This document shows, one piece after another, positions 1 through 6,777 of a stretch of 29,903 nucleotides of DNA. Within the stretch, counting starts at the first letter, position 1; each line of letters starts with the position of its first letter. The notes under the pieces were generated by a model that searched no databases, was not told the DNA's origin, and saw only the letters and a list, made by a program, of their open reading frames with translations. Source of the stretch: PWPR01 sp046542315 (GTDB lineage Bacteria > Bacillota > UBA994 > PWPR01); NCBI GenBank assembly GCA_046542315.1, contig JBKHBO010000019.1:1-29903 (forward strand), in the 5' to 3' direction. The position numbers and the translations under genes were made by a program.

Positions 1-1
1 A

Positions 2-79
2 AGAGGAGTTCTAGATCCTGCTGCTAGATATAAGGTGCATTGTGATGAGGAAACTAAAATGGTTATTGTGAAAAAATGA
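2..79 (+). CDS. C-terminal end of an unidentified protein (5' truncated by the window)
   Basis: Frame 2 is open from the window edge and reads 25 residues ending DEETKMVIVKK before TGA at 77-79. It is followed 20 bases later by a good intrinsic terminator, so this is the end of a real transcription unit on the plus strand. The surviving tail (begins RGVLDPAARYKV) is too short for me to assign a family. It may belong to the same integrated segment as the PIN gene that follows, but nothing visible proves this. Confidence 0.5.
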   Translation, partial: RGVLDPAARYKVHCDEETKMVIVKK

Positions 80-99
80 ATTGCGAGGCATAATATTAG

Positions 100-130
100 A
101 GACCTTCCTTAATTGGGAGGTCTTTTTTTG
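100..130 (+). terminator. Rho-independent terminator
   Basis: AGACCTTCC (100-108) pairs with GGGAGGTCT (115-123), with one G-U pair, around a 6-base loop. It is followed by TTTTTTT. It ends the partial gene at the window start. Confidence 0.85.
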
Positions 131-283
131 TTTTAAAGAAACTTGATAGGTGTAATAACTCTTATAGTAGAATTAAATGCCTCAGAAAGTGAATTAAAAT
201 GTATTATTCTTATAAAATGTTTTTATTTTCAATATTTATTTTGAGCATATGTGATAAATAAGTGCAACCTTAGTTATTCTAAT

Positions 284-289
284 TATAAT
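284..289 (+). promoter_or_regulatory. Candidate -10 box for the PIN-domain gene
   Basis: A perfect TATAAT lies about 50 bases upstream of the PIN gene start. No convincing -35 hexamer is found 16-18 bases upstream, so this is a weak call. Bases 131-283 otherwise show only AT-rich intergenic DNA. Confidence 0.35.
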
Positions 290-337
290 AGCAGGAATAT
301 AAAGTAATTTATAGAATAAGCATTAAGAGGTGGTAAA

Positions 338-1309
338 ATGAAATATCTTTTATTAGATACAAATATTCTCATAGATTGCATTTCAAGTAGGAATGATCTA
401 TCAAGTAATATTGCTAAAAATATACTCGAGGATTTATTAGAGAAGAATAAGTGTAAGTTGATATTGCCAGAGATAGTTAAGTATGAGTTTGAGAGGAACA
501 TTGATAGCTTAATTAAAGGAACAGGAGTTTTGATAAAGGAATCCGTTGATGCATTAAAAAAATTGCACTGGGTAGATTTCCTAGATGATAAATTAGAGGA
601 TTTTGAGGAAGAAATACAAGCAATGTATGAGAGCTTATTAGAGAAAAAAGCTAAATTTAATGATAAAAAAGATATATTAAAACAAGAAATTGAAAATTGG
701 TTTTGTGAAAAAGTGTCTAATAATCAAAATACGATATTGATTGAAACATATAGAAAATTAATAGTAGAGGCTGAAAGAAGAAAGTATTTAAAAATACCTC
801 CTTTTCATAATCAAGATAACCAATTTGGGGACTCACTGATTTTAGTCACATTATATAATATTAAAGATTACATAAGCTTAAATGATGATGATGTGATTTT
901 CTTTATATCCAACAATTACAATGACTTTTGTGATGAAGATGATGGTGAGAAACTGCATCCTTATATACAAAAAGAACTAAAGACATATGGGTTATCTGAC
1001 AAAGTAATCTTTTCAAGGCATATTCTTAAAACTTTAAATGAGCACTTTAATGTAGAGGTAGATAAAGAAGAAATAAATGAAGATAAAATAACTTTCAGAG
1101 ATATTATAATTGGACTCGGGAGGGTGTCAGAATCAATGAGGACAATAGCAACTAATCCAAAATTTCAAGAGTTTGCTACAACTTTATTAGAAATGCAAGA
1201 AAATTCTAAGTTGAATAAGTTCCAAAGTGAATTATATGGTGGATTAAATAATTTAAATCCTAAAGCTGAAGATGTTATAAAAGAAAATGATAAATGTAAC
1301 ACTGCTTAA
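338..1309 (+). CDS. PIN-domain protein, DUF4935-like putative ribonuclease
   Basis: 323 residues. The N-terminus LLLDTNILID (about residues 4-13) is the first acidic motif of a PIN-like nuclease fold. Further acidic residues sit where PIN catalytic residues are expected: E45/E50 in LPEIVKYEFER, D165 in QFGDSLILV and D196 in ISNNYNDF. The extended helical insertion (residues about 60-150) and the C-terminal tail resemble the DUF4935 group rather than the short VapC toxins. Start ATG 338 has AGAGGTGG just upstream. No antitoxin-sized gene adjoins it, so it is a solitary PIN protein. It lies next to a tRNA fragment typical of integrative elements and so is probably accessory cargo, perhaps RNA degradation or phage defence (inference). 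PIN fold confidence is high; the role is unknown. Confidence 0.8.
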   Translation: MKYLLLDTNILIDCISSRNDLSSNIAKNILEDLLEKNKCKLILPEIVKYEFERNIDSLIKGTGVLIKESVDALKKLHWVDFLDDKLEDFEEEIQAMYESLLEKKAKFNDKKDILKQEIENWFCEKVSNNQNTILIETYRKLIVEAERRKYLKIPPFHNQDNQFGDSLILVTLYNIKDYISLNDDDVIFFISNNYNDFCDEDDGEKLHPYIQKELKTYGLSDKVIFSRHILKTLNEHFNVEVDKEEINEDKITFRDIIIGLGRVSESMRTIATNPKFQEFATTLLEMQENSKLNKFQSELYGGLNNLNPKAEDVIKENDKCNTA

Positions 1310-1573
1310 ATTTGATATAACTTCTTATGTGTTAGCCAAGTGTAAGCCAATAAATAATTAGAATGATTAAATCTTAGAGATATATTTAAAATCTGACTAC
1401 GAATCAGATACTCTTTAAAATATTGTTAATTAATATATTTGTAGAATAAACGTACTGCCATTTCATTAAGTTATGGCAGTATAAAATGGAAGAACAATGT
1501 TGGAGATGAGACTTTTTTGTTGTTAAATAAACATAAAGTAATGATAAGATAATATAGTAAAATTTAGTGCCTA
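1310..1573. other. Non-coding stretch with two hairpins next to a tRNA fragment
   Basis: No gene is supported here. It contains the tRNA-Arg(ACG)-like anticodon arm listed separately and a second perfect hairpin, TACTGCCAT (1453-1461) against ATGGCAGTA (1473-1481), with an 11-base loop and no T-run after it. The rest is AT-rich. Such hairpins are common at the ends of integrated elements, but this one has no recognised function. Confidence 0.5.
1391..1409 (+). other. Isolated tRNA-Arg(ACG) anticodon-arm sequence, possible att core
   Basis: TCTGACTACGAATCAGA (1392-1408) forms a 5-bp stem with the 7-base loop CTACGAA, exactly an anticodon arm with anticodon ACG. Flanking bases A/T extend the stem by one pair. 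No D arm, T arm or acceptor stem surrounds it. Tyrosine integrases often use the anticodon arm of tRNA genes as their crossover core, so this could be an attachment-site remnant. A chance hairpin cannot be excluded. Confidence 0.45.
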
Positions 1574-1621
1574 GGACTTCTAATCCGGGGGTCGCAGGTT
1601 CGAATCCTGCTGGGTGCGCCA
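1574..1621 (+). pseudogene. 3' half of tRNA-Arg(TCT), probable att duplication
   Basis: GGACTTCTAATCC gives most of an anticodon arm with anticodon TCT. It is followed by a complete T arm (GCAGG, loop TTCGAAT, CCTGC at 1594-1610), a 3' acceptor strand TGGGTGC, discriminator G1618 and encoded CCA (1619-1621). No matching 5' acceptor strand (GCACCCA) or D arm lies upstream, so this is not a functional tRNA. An intact 3' half without the 5' half is the classical footprint of integration into a tRNA gene. Given the orientation, the element would lie to the left, with the restored tRNA beyond the window. The minus-strand reading frame over it is the familiar spurious antisense-tRNA ORF. Confidence 0.85.
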
Positions 1622-1624
1622 TAA

Positions 1625-1678
1625 AATAACACTGTAATTACAACTTTTTTAAGATTGTATTTGCAGTGTTATTTTTTT
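1625..1678 (+). terminator. Terminator behind the tRNA-Arg fragment
   Basis: AATAACACTG (1625-1634) pairs with CAGTGTTATT (1664-1673), with an inner TACAA/TTGTA helix, followed by a T-run. It presumably ended the original tRNA-Arg transcription unit, so it belongs to the chromosomal side of the junction. Confidence 0.75.
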
Positions 1679-1743
1679 ATTATTTGCAATTTAACTGCAA
1701 CACGGACAATATGCTCTATAAGAGGGCTGTTTTTGAGCAAACT

Positions 1744-2211
1744 TTAACAAAGTAGCTTCCTGGGAATGTATTGATTAGTTTTTGAAACATAAGTATGGCC
1801 AGGATGGATGGCAAATCCTAATCCTAATTTAAGATTATAATTAGCAATTTTATCATAGCTGGACCAGCTAGGCAGTTGATATGCACCTAATTCACAGGCC
1901 AGCTTATATGCTTTTAGTTGTAGATTTTTACCATATCCATTTCTTCTAAAATTTTTATCAACAAAAAATGTTTGGACAAAATATTCAAATAGTTTCTTTG
2001 AGTTATATTCTATTTGTTTTTTTCTAAAAGAGGAATTTCTAAATTCTTCTTTATGATTGAAATATGCCCTACAATATCTTCATCTAAGACTTTTACAATA
2101 AAGGCATATTTATCATTTTTTAAATTAATATGCTGGTACATACTTGCTCTTTTTAGATGAGAGATAAAACTATCCCAGTAATTATCATTTTTTTTTAATT
2201 TGTCTAATCAT
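1744..2211 (-). pseudogene. GNAT-family N-acetyltransferase, broken by two frameshifts
   Basis: The minus strand reads MIRQIKK, then a run of nine A (2188-2196 as T) shifts the frame to NDNYWDSFISHLKRA and on to DEDIVGHISIIKK. A second shift near 2040-2060 leads into FVDKNFRRNGYGKNLQLKA and SYDKIANYNLKLGLGFAIHP, ending at TAA (1744-1746). FRRNGYGKNL matches the acetyl-CoA binding RRxGxG/A motif of GNAT enzymes, and the downstream YDKIANYNLKLGLGF resembles their usual ANxxxxxLGF region. The ATG overlaps the stop of the upstream HAD gene (ATGATTAG), as in a translationally coupled pair. The first lesion is in a homopolymer, so a sequencing error there is possible. The second is not. Confidence 0.7.
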
Positions 2212-2920
2212 TATTAATTCCTCCAAAAATGACTTCTATTTTATCAATAAAAGCATTATCCAAAATTTCAAAATAGTTACCATAGTTGAAAGTGTTTGGT
2301 TTTCTGACTAGAATCGCTTGTATATCATTTTGATTTGCTCCTAAAATATCTGCTTTATAGTTATCCCCAACCATAATTACACTTGAATCTTTAGGCAACT
2401 TATTTTTAGCATAATTAAAGATCATTTTATTTGGCTTTTCATATCCAACTATCCCTGAAGAAATTATTTCATCAAAATATTTAGCTAGGTTTAAATTTTT
2501 TACTAAAGATTCTAATTCAGGAACGTGATTTGAAAGTACAATATGCTTATAGCCTTTATCTTTAAGGAGATCTAAAGTGTTTACTGTATCACTAAAAACT
2601 TTCCAATAGGAAATGTCTAAATACTTATTTTTAATTCTTCCAGCAACAATAGTAGCAATATCAGCAGGAAGCTCTAGATCAATCAACGATCTAATAAAAT
2701 ACATTTTCAAATAATCCCACCAATTTAAATCTCCCATTAATTCTTGATGTGATAACTCATAATTATTCCAAGGAAAACCTTTTTTCATAAATTCTCTAAT
2801 AGAATCTCTATTAATGCTCTTAATAGAAAGCTCGCTCATGATATCCATCATTGTTTGGGTCCACATACCTTCTCGATAAGCTAAAGTATTATCAAAATCC
2901 CACATAATATATTTATCCAT
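2204..2920 (-). CDS. HAD-superfamily hydrolase (phosphoglycolate phosphatase/YjjG-like)
   Basis: About 238 residues. The HAD motifs are in order: motif I MWDFDNTLA with nucleophile D8 and acid/base D10, motif II IVLSNHVPE with Ser, motif III lysine in GYEKPNKMIF, and motif IV VGDNYKADI. A helical cap lies between motifs I and II, so it is subfamily I, typical of small-molecule phosphatases of the pyrimidine 5'-nucleotidase or phosphoglycolate phosphatase type. The substrate cannot be read from the sequence. I choose the ATG at 2920 because TTGGAG sits nine bases upstream and the protein then begins immediately before motif I. An upstream in-frame ATG at 2959 has no ribosome site. It is the first gene of a two-gene minus-strand unit with the broken acetyltransferase. 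Confidence 0.85.
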   Translation of the reverse strand: MDKYIMWDFDNTLAYREGMWTQTMMDIMSELSIKSINRDSIREFMKKGFPWNNYELSHQELMGDLNWWDYLKMYFIRSLIDLELPADIATIVAGRIKNKYLDISYWKVFSDTVNTLDLLKDKGYKHIVLSNHVPELESLVKNLNLAKYFDEIISSGIVGYEKPNKMIFNYAKNKLPKDSSVIMVGDNYKADILGANQNDIQAILVRKPNTFNYGNYFEILDNAFIDKIEVIFGGINND

Positions 2921-2950
2921 TATAAAACACTCCAAATTATTAATAGTTAA

Positions 2951-2979
2951 ATTATACAATAAAATAAAAAAGATGTTGA
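2951..2979 (-). promoter_or_regulatory. Promoter for the HAD gene, divergent
   Basis: On the minus strand, TCAACA (2979-2974), a 17-base spacer and TATAAT (2956-2951). Its -35 overlaps the TTGACA of the plus-strand promoter, so the two polymerases would compete. Confidence 0.5.
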
Positions 2980-3004
2980 CATATTCTCCATTATACCGTA
3001 TATT
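2976..3004 (+). promoter_or_regulatory. Sigma-A promoter of the flavodoxin-TetR operon
   Basis: Consensus TTGACA (2976-2981), a 17-base spacer and TATATT (2999-3004). The last four bases of the -10 and the expected start site lie inside the palindromic operator, which suggests simple steric repression. Confidence 0.7.
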
Positions 3005-3035
3005 AACAGTGTTAATTTAATTAACACTGTTAATA
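3001..3035. promoter_or_regulatory. Double palindromic operator, likely bound by the TetR protein of the same operon
   Basis: A perfect 35-bp inverted repeat centred on T3018. It is built of two smaller palindromes, ATTAACAGTGTTAAT (3002-3016) and ATTAACACTGTTAAT (3020-3034), whose centres are 18 bp apart. That fits two regulator dimers side by side, as described for QacR-type members of the TetR family. It overlaps the -10 box and start site of the operon that encodes a TetR regulator, so autorepression is the natural inference. Confidence 0.75.
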
Positions 3036-3054
3036 TCGTCAGGGAGGAAGCAAA

Positions 3055-3513
3055 ATGAATAAAATTATTGTTTATGCCAGTAAGTATGGCTTTACTGGCG
3101 AGTGTAGTGAATATTTATCAAAATTAATTGAGAATGTAGAGGTAGTTAAGTTAGATAAAAAACAACTTGATATATCACCTTATGAAACAGTTATACTTGG
3201 AACAAGTATTTATGCAGGTCAGATTAGACCAGAGATGAAAGAGTTCATAGAGAACAATAAAAGCTTACTTGAGGAAAAAGAGTTAGGTATTTTTATTTGT
3301 GGTGCTGATGGAGATCAAGTAGATGATACTTTAGAAAGAAATTTTGGATCTTTATTAAATAGTGCTAAAGAAGTTTCGCGTTTTGGCTATGAATTTGATT
3401 TAGGTAAATTGAAATTTTTTGAGAAGATAATTGTCAAAAAAATAGCGAAAGTTAGTAGTAATGAGAAGAAGATATTCGAAGATAAAATTAAAGAATTTGG
3501 AGCAAAATTTTAG
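3055..3513 (+). CDS. Flavodoxin-domain protein (HemG/Flavodoxin_5 type)
   Basis: 152 residues, a single flavodoxin-like domain. The N-terminal strand and loop IIVYASKYGFTGECSEYL carries the phosphate-binding T/S-x-T-G-type loop (SKYGFTGE) for FMN. VILGTSIYAGQIRPEM and FICGADGDQVD are the next two FMN-contact loops. Overall it resembles the flavodoxin family that includes protoporphyrinogen oxidase HemG, but no haem gene is nearby, so that specific role is not supported. Ribosome site GGGAGGAAGC precedes the ATG. It is the first gene of a regulated operon with a TetR regulator and a membrane FMN-binding protein, suggesting a small inducible flavin electron-transfer module, perhaps induced by a quinone, oxidant or drug ligand (inference). 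Confidence 0.85.
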   Translation: MNKIIVYASKYGFTGECSEYLSKLIENVEVVKLDKKQLDISPYETVILGTSIYAGQIRPEMKEFIENNKSLLEEKELGIFICGADGDQVDDTLERNFGSLLNSAKEVSRFGYEFDLGKLKFFEKIIVKKIAKVSSNEKKIFEDKIKEFGAKF

Positions 3514-3522
3514 GGGTAAAAT

Positions 3523-4107
3523 ATGAAAAAAGAAAATTTGCATAAAGAAAGAATGCGTACGTTTTTCTTAGATGCAGCAATTGAACTAGTTTATAGGAAT
3601 GAGAAATTGTCTGCAAGGAAAATTGGAGATTTAGCAGGTTACTCTTATGCTACAATATATAATTATTTTACTGACTTAAAAGAACTTAAATGGTTTGTAA
3701 TTGATAAGTTATTTGATGATATTGGCAAAGAAATGCAAAAAGTCCATTTTTCAAAAGACCCATTAGATAGGTTGCTTAATGTTAATAAGACATATATAAA
3801 GTATTTTAGTGACTATCCTCATATATTTAGGTTTATTTATAACTCTAATCTAGGAACTCCTCCTGATAGTTTAAAAAAGAAGTTTCAAATGCCTGCAATG
3901 AGAGTTATGTTAAATGAAATAATTAATGAATGTATAGAATTTGACTATCTTGATGAAAACGATATAAATGTAATATCAGATATCATTAGCACATCAAACA
4001 GGGGGCTAATAGCAATGCATGTTGCAAATAAAGACCTTTTAACCAGAGAAGATTTAGTAAAAAGAAGTGAAAGAATCATAAAATATTTATTTAGAGGTAG
4101 AAATTGA
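3523..4107 (+). CDS. TetR/AcrR-family transcriptional regulator
   Basis: 194 residues. The N-terminal helix-turn-helix spans about residues 10-55, with recognition-helix motif GYSYATIYNYFTDLKEL in the classic TetR position. The C-terminal helical domain (about 60-194) would bind a ligand and dimerise. It lies nine bases after the flavodoxin gene and overlaps the next gene by four bases. The tandem palindromic operator upstream of the operon is its likely binding site, giving negative feedback on itself and both flavoproteins. The ligand cannot be inferred. Confidence 0.9.
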   Translation: MKKENLHKERMRTFFLDAAIELVYRNEKLSARKIGDLAGYSYATIYNYFTDLKELKWFVIDKLFDDIGKEMQKVHFSKDPLDRLLNVNKTYIKYFSDYPHIFRFIYNSNLGTPPDSLKKKFQMPAMRVMLNEIINECIEFDYLDENDINVISDIISTSNRGLIAMHVANKDLLTREDLVKRSERIIKYLFRGRN

Positions 4108-4493
4108 TAAAAAAGAAGTTTATTATTGGAATACTATTTGCACTTATACTAGTAGCTATTGTAATAGGAGTGAATCTTACCAAAGCTACTAGAAAGGTTG
4201 ATGCTTTATTATTAGAAGATATAAAGAAAATAAATTTAACTGAAATTGAAGATAACACTTATACAGGCTTTTATGATGCAGGTTTAGTTAAGGTAGAGGT
4301 AGAAGTAGAGGTAGTAAATAACGAGATAACCGGAATTGATTTAATGAAGCACACTAATGGCAAAGGAGAGCCTGGTGAAGCAGTTATTGAAAACATATTA
4401 GAAAATCAATCCTTACAAGTGGATACAATAGCAGGTGCTACAATTAGTTCTAAAGCAATAATCAAAGCAGTTGAAAACGCATTAGATAAATAA
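4104..4493 (+). CDS. Membrane-anchored FMN-binding domain protein
   Basis: 129 residues. A single N-terminal membrane segment (about residues 6-26, KFIIGILFALILVAIVIGV) is followed by an extracytoplasmic FMN_bind domain. The domain ends in DTIAGATISSKAI, which contains the GAT motif whose threonine (T113) carries covalently bound FMN in RnfG, NqrC and related proteins; attachment there requires the flavin transferase ApbE, which is not in this window. YTGFYDAG and the KVEVEVEVVNNEI strand also fit the family. It starts at TTG 4104, overlapping the TetR stop (TTGA), with AGAGGTAG upstream. It probably passes electrons across or at the outer face of the membrane, together with the soluble flavodoxin of the operon. 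Confidence 0.85.
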   Translation: MIKKKFIIGILFALILVAIVIGVNLTKATRKVDALLLEDIKKINLTEIEDNTYTGFYDAGLVKVEVEVEVVNNEITGIDLMKHTNGKGEPGEAVIENILENQSLQVDTIAGATISSKAIIKAVENALDK

Positions 4494-4513
4494 GCTATTA
4501 AAATTTTAATCCT

Positions 4514-4539
4514 AAAAGGCAGAGAAATCTGTCTTTTTT
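4514..4539 (+). terminator. Terminator of the flavodoxin-TetR-FMN operon
   Basis: GGCAGA (4518-4523) pairs with TCTGTC (4528-4533) around GAAA. The A-run before and the T-run after extend the stem. Confidence 0.75.
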
Positions 4540-4601
4540 GCTTTAAAAATGAATTGTTTTTAGATTAAATAATAATATGAGACGATTTAAATATATTAAG
4601 G

Positions 4602-4607
4602 TATAAT
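4602..4607 (+). promoter_or_regulatory. Candidate -10 box for the lipoprotein gene
   Basis: TATAAT about 30 bases before the start codon. The -35 region (ATGAGA or GAGACG) is poor, so the exact promoter is uncertain. Confidence 0.35.
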
Positions 4608-4636
4608 TATTTATAAAGAAAGAAGGGTTGGTTGAA

Positions 4637-5833
4637 ATGAAAAAACTAGTAACAATTATAGCACTTTTACTTTTAATCAGTGGATGTACTGAAGTTATCG
4701 TTCCTTCAGAAGACTTTAGTGAAGAAAATCAACAACTAGCAGAAATGTTACCTAATGAAGAAGGCTTTGAGTGGATATATAATGGATTTGCAGAATATGG
4801 ACATACTATGACACTTGATTCAATTAGCGGAGACGATGAATATAAAGAGTATATAATTGGTGGAACAGTTTATGATGCCTCAGGTGGAGAAGCTGAAGGG
4901 GATTATTCCTTAGAGGTAAAATACGAAATTGAAAAGGGAGAATTAAGGCAATACACTGATGCAGAGAGAATGATGGATCCATCTTATCAAGGTTTAATCT
5001 TATTAAAATCTCCTTTAACCATTGAAAACTCTTGGGAACAAACTGTAGAGTTAGATGGTGAAGAAATTACATTAGACTGTCATATTGCAGAAGAAAGAGA
5101 AACAGATCAGGGCATAGAGTATATTGTTATGTATGAGGATATTGAAAGTGATTATTATGAAATAAGAAAATTCAGAGAAGGTTATGGATTAGTGAGTTTT
5201 GAAAAACTATATCAAGATGGCGAAGAAGATTTTGAAATTTCATATCATTTGTATGAATCTTCACAAGATAGTCAACAAACAATAATCAACCAAGAAGTTT
5301 CAAGTATGTTACCTAATGAAGAGGGCTTTGAATGGATCTATAGTGGCTTTGCAGAGTATGGACATACTATGGAATTAACAGATATTAATTTTGAAGATGA
5401 TACAAAGATATACACAATTCAAGGAGAAGTATTTGATGCTTCAGGTGGAGAGGCCACAGGAGATTTCAGTGTTAGTATCGAATATTACATACGTAACGGT
5501 GAACTAAGGCAGTCAGTGACTGGAGAAAGATTAATGGAGCCACAATATCAAGATATGATACTTATTAAATATCCATTTAATATAGGAACTAGCTGGCAAC
5601 AAACAGTAGTAGATTTGGAAGGAAATGAGTATGAATTTGAGTGCCAGATTGATGATTTATCAGTTGAAGATGATAAATGGGTTTATCATGTCATATATGA
5701 AGATGTTAATAGTGACTATTATGAAATCAGAGAGTTCATGCATGATAAAGGTGTAGTAGCTTACACTAAGTTAATTGAACTAGGAGATGAAATGACTGAA
5801 GTAGGATATCGACTCAATAATCCATCTAACTAG
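4637..5833 (+). CDS. Secreted lipoprotein with two tandem copies of one domain
   Basis: 398 residues. MKKLVTIIALLLLISGC is a lipoprotein signal peptide with lipobox LISGC, so Cys17 would be lipidated and the protein held on the outer face of the membrane. I choose ATG 4637, nine bases after GAAGGG; an in-frame TTG at 4628 directly abuts the ribosome site. The mature part is two copies of a unit of about 187 residues (37-223 and 224-398), each starting MLPNEEGFEWIY and sharing GFAEYGHTM, YDASGGEA / FDASGGEA, GELRQ, and SDYYEIR. The units are acidic and predicted to be beta-rich. I do not recognise the domain family. It ends eleven bases before the cysteine-synthase-like gene and could be co-transcribed with it, although a functional link is not evident. 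Confidence 0.8.
   Translation: MKKLVTIIALLLLISGCTEVIVPSEDFSEENQQLAEMLPNEEGFEWIYNGFAEYGHTMTLDSISGDDEYKEYIIGGTVYDASGGEAEGDYSLEVKYEIEKGELRQYTDAERMMDPSYQGLILLKSPLTIENSWEQTVELDGEEITLDCHIAEERETDQGIEYIVMYEDIESDYYEIRKFREGYGLVSFEKLYQDGEEDFEISYHLYESSQDSQQTIINQEVSSMLPNEEGFEWIYSGFAEYGHTMELTDINFEDDTKIYTIQGEVFDASGGEATGDFSVSIEYYIRNGELRQSVTGERLMEPQYQDMILIKYPFNIGTSWQQTVVDLEGNEYEFECQIDDLSVEDDKWVYHVIYEDVNSDYYEIREFMHDKGVVAYTKLIELGDEMTEVGYRLNNPSN
4745..5305 (+). repeat. Lipoprotein domain repeat, copy 1
   Basis: First copy of a 561-bp coding repeat. The DNA is still recognisably similar to copy 2 (for example the ATGTTACCTAATGAAGA start in both), so the duplication is fairly recent or is being homogenised. Confidence 0.8.
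5306..5833 (+). repeat. Lipoprotein domain repeat, copy 2
   Basis: Second copy, offset from the first by exactly 561 bp (187 codons) at its start. It runs to the stop codon. Confidence 0.8.
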
Positions 5834-5844
5834 GAGGAACTAAA

Positions 5845-6777
5845 TTGCATTATGCGAAAAGTTTAATAGATCTTATAGGTAACACTCCACTTTTAAAGTT
5901 AAATATGTTTTCAGAAAATGCTACTGTTTTAGCAAAGTGCGAGTTTTTTAATCCGCTTAGTCTAAAAGACCGCCCTGTTTTACACATTATAGAGCAAGCA
6001 GAGAAAGAGGGTATACTCTCTAAAGGAGACACAATAATAGAATCTACCAGTGGAAATACTGGCATGGCTCTAGCATATATCGCAGCAATAAAGGGATATA
6101 AAGCGATTCTTTGCATGTCTGAAATTCAAAGTGAAGAAAGAAAACAAATCCTTAGAGCTTTTGGAGCAGAGTTAATTCTGACACCAGCAAGTCTAGGAAC
6201 TGCAGGGGCTAAAAAAAGAATGCATGAGATATTAAAAGACCATCCTGAATATTTCTATTTAGGCCAACATGTGAACCAAGATAATCCTAAGGCACATTAT
6301 TTTAATACAGGTCCTGAAATCTGGAGAGATACAAGCGGAGAGATTGATATTTTAGTTGCTGCTTTAGGGACTGGTGGAACAATTTGTGGAGCAGGAAGAT
6401 ATCTAAAAGAAATGAATAAAAATATTGAATTAATAGCTGTAGAGCCAGAAGAATCTCCCTATATTTCTAAAGGAATTTTCAAACCTCATAAAATGATGGG
6501 AACTGCTCCTGGATTTGTGCCTGAGACTTTAGATAAAGAAGTAATTGATAAAATTGAGCTAATAAAGACAGATGAGGCATTTTCAATGTGTCGTAAATTA
6601 GCAGAAAAAGAAGGAGTTTTAGTAGGAATATCTTCTGGAGCTGTTGGATGTGCTTTGGAGAAAATAGCTAATGATCCAATAAATAAAGGGAAAGTCATTG
6701 TAGGTGTTATGGCTGATACTGGACAAAGATACTTGAGTGTAGATGGTTTATTTAAAACTAAGGAAGGTGAAGATTAA
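5845..6777 (+). CDS. Cysteine-synthase-family PLP enzyme (CysK/CBS-like)
   Basis: 310 residues, the usual length for O-acetylserine sulfhydrylase-type fold-II enzymes. NPLSLKDRP contains the PLP Schiff-base lysine (K42). STSGNTGMA is the substrate-binding loop, and AALGTGGTICGAG is the PLP phosphate loop. MGTAPGFVPETLDKEV corresponds to the family's GxGxGF(I/V)P region, and ISSGA is the pyridine-nitrogen serine region. Start is TTG 5845 with AGGAGG seven bases upstream. It overlaps the next gene (TAATG). Sulfide- or other nucleophile-dependent beta-replacement on an activated serine is the family reaction. The neighbours are a racemase and an aminotransferase, not cysE, so it may make a different beta-substituted amino acid (inference). 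Confidence 0.85.
   Translation: MHYAKSLIDLIGNTPLLKLNMFSENATVLAKCEFFNPLSLKDRPVLHIIEQAEKEGILSKGDTIIESTSGNTGMALAYIAAIKGYKAILCMSEIQSEERKQILRAFGAELILTPASLGTAGAKKRMHEILKDHPEYFYLGQHVNQDNPKAHYFNTGPEIWRDTSGEIDILVAALGTGGTICGAGRYLKEMNKNIELIAVEPEESPYISKGIFKPHKMMGTAPGFVPETLDKEVIDKIELIKTDEAFSMCRKLAEKEGVLVGISSGAVGCALEKIANDPINKGKVIVGVMADTGQRYLSVDGLFKTKEGED

Noticed and set aside
1404..1622. Minus-strand frame beginning MAHPAGFEPATPGLE
   Set aside because: It is the antisense of the tRNA-Arg fragment, a well-known spurious ORF type.
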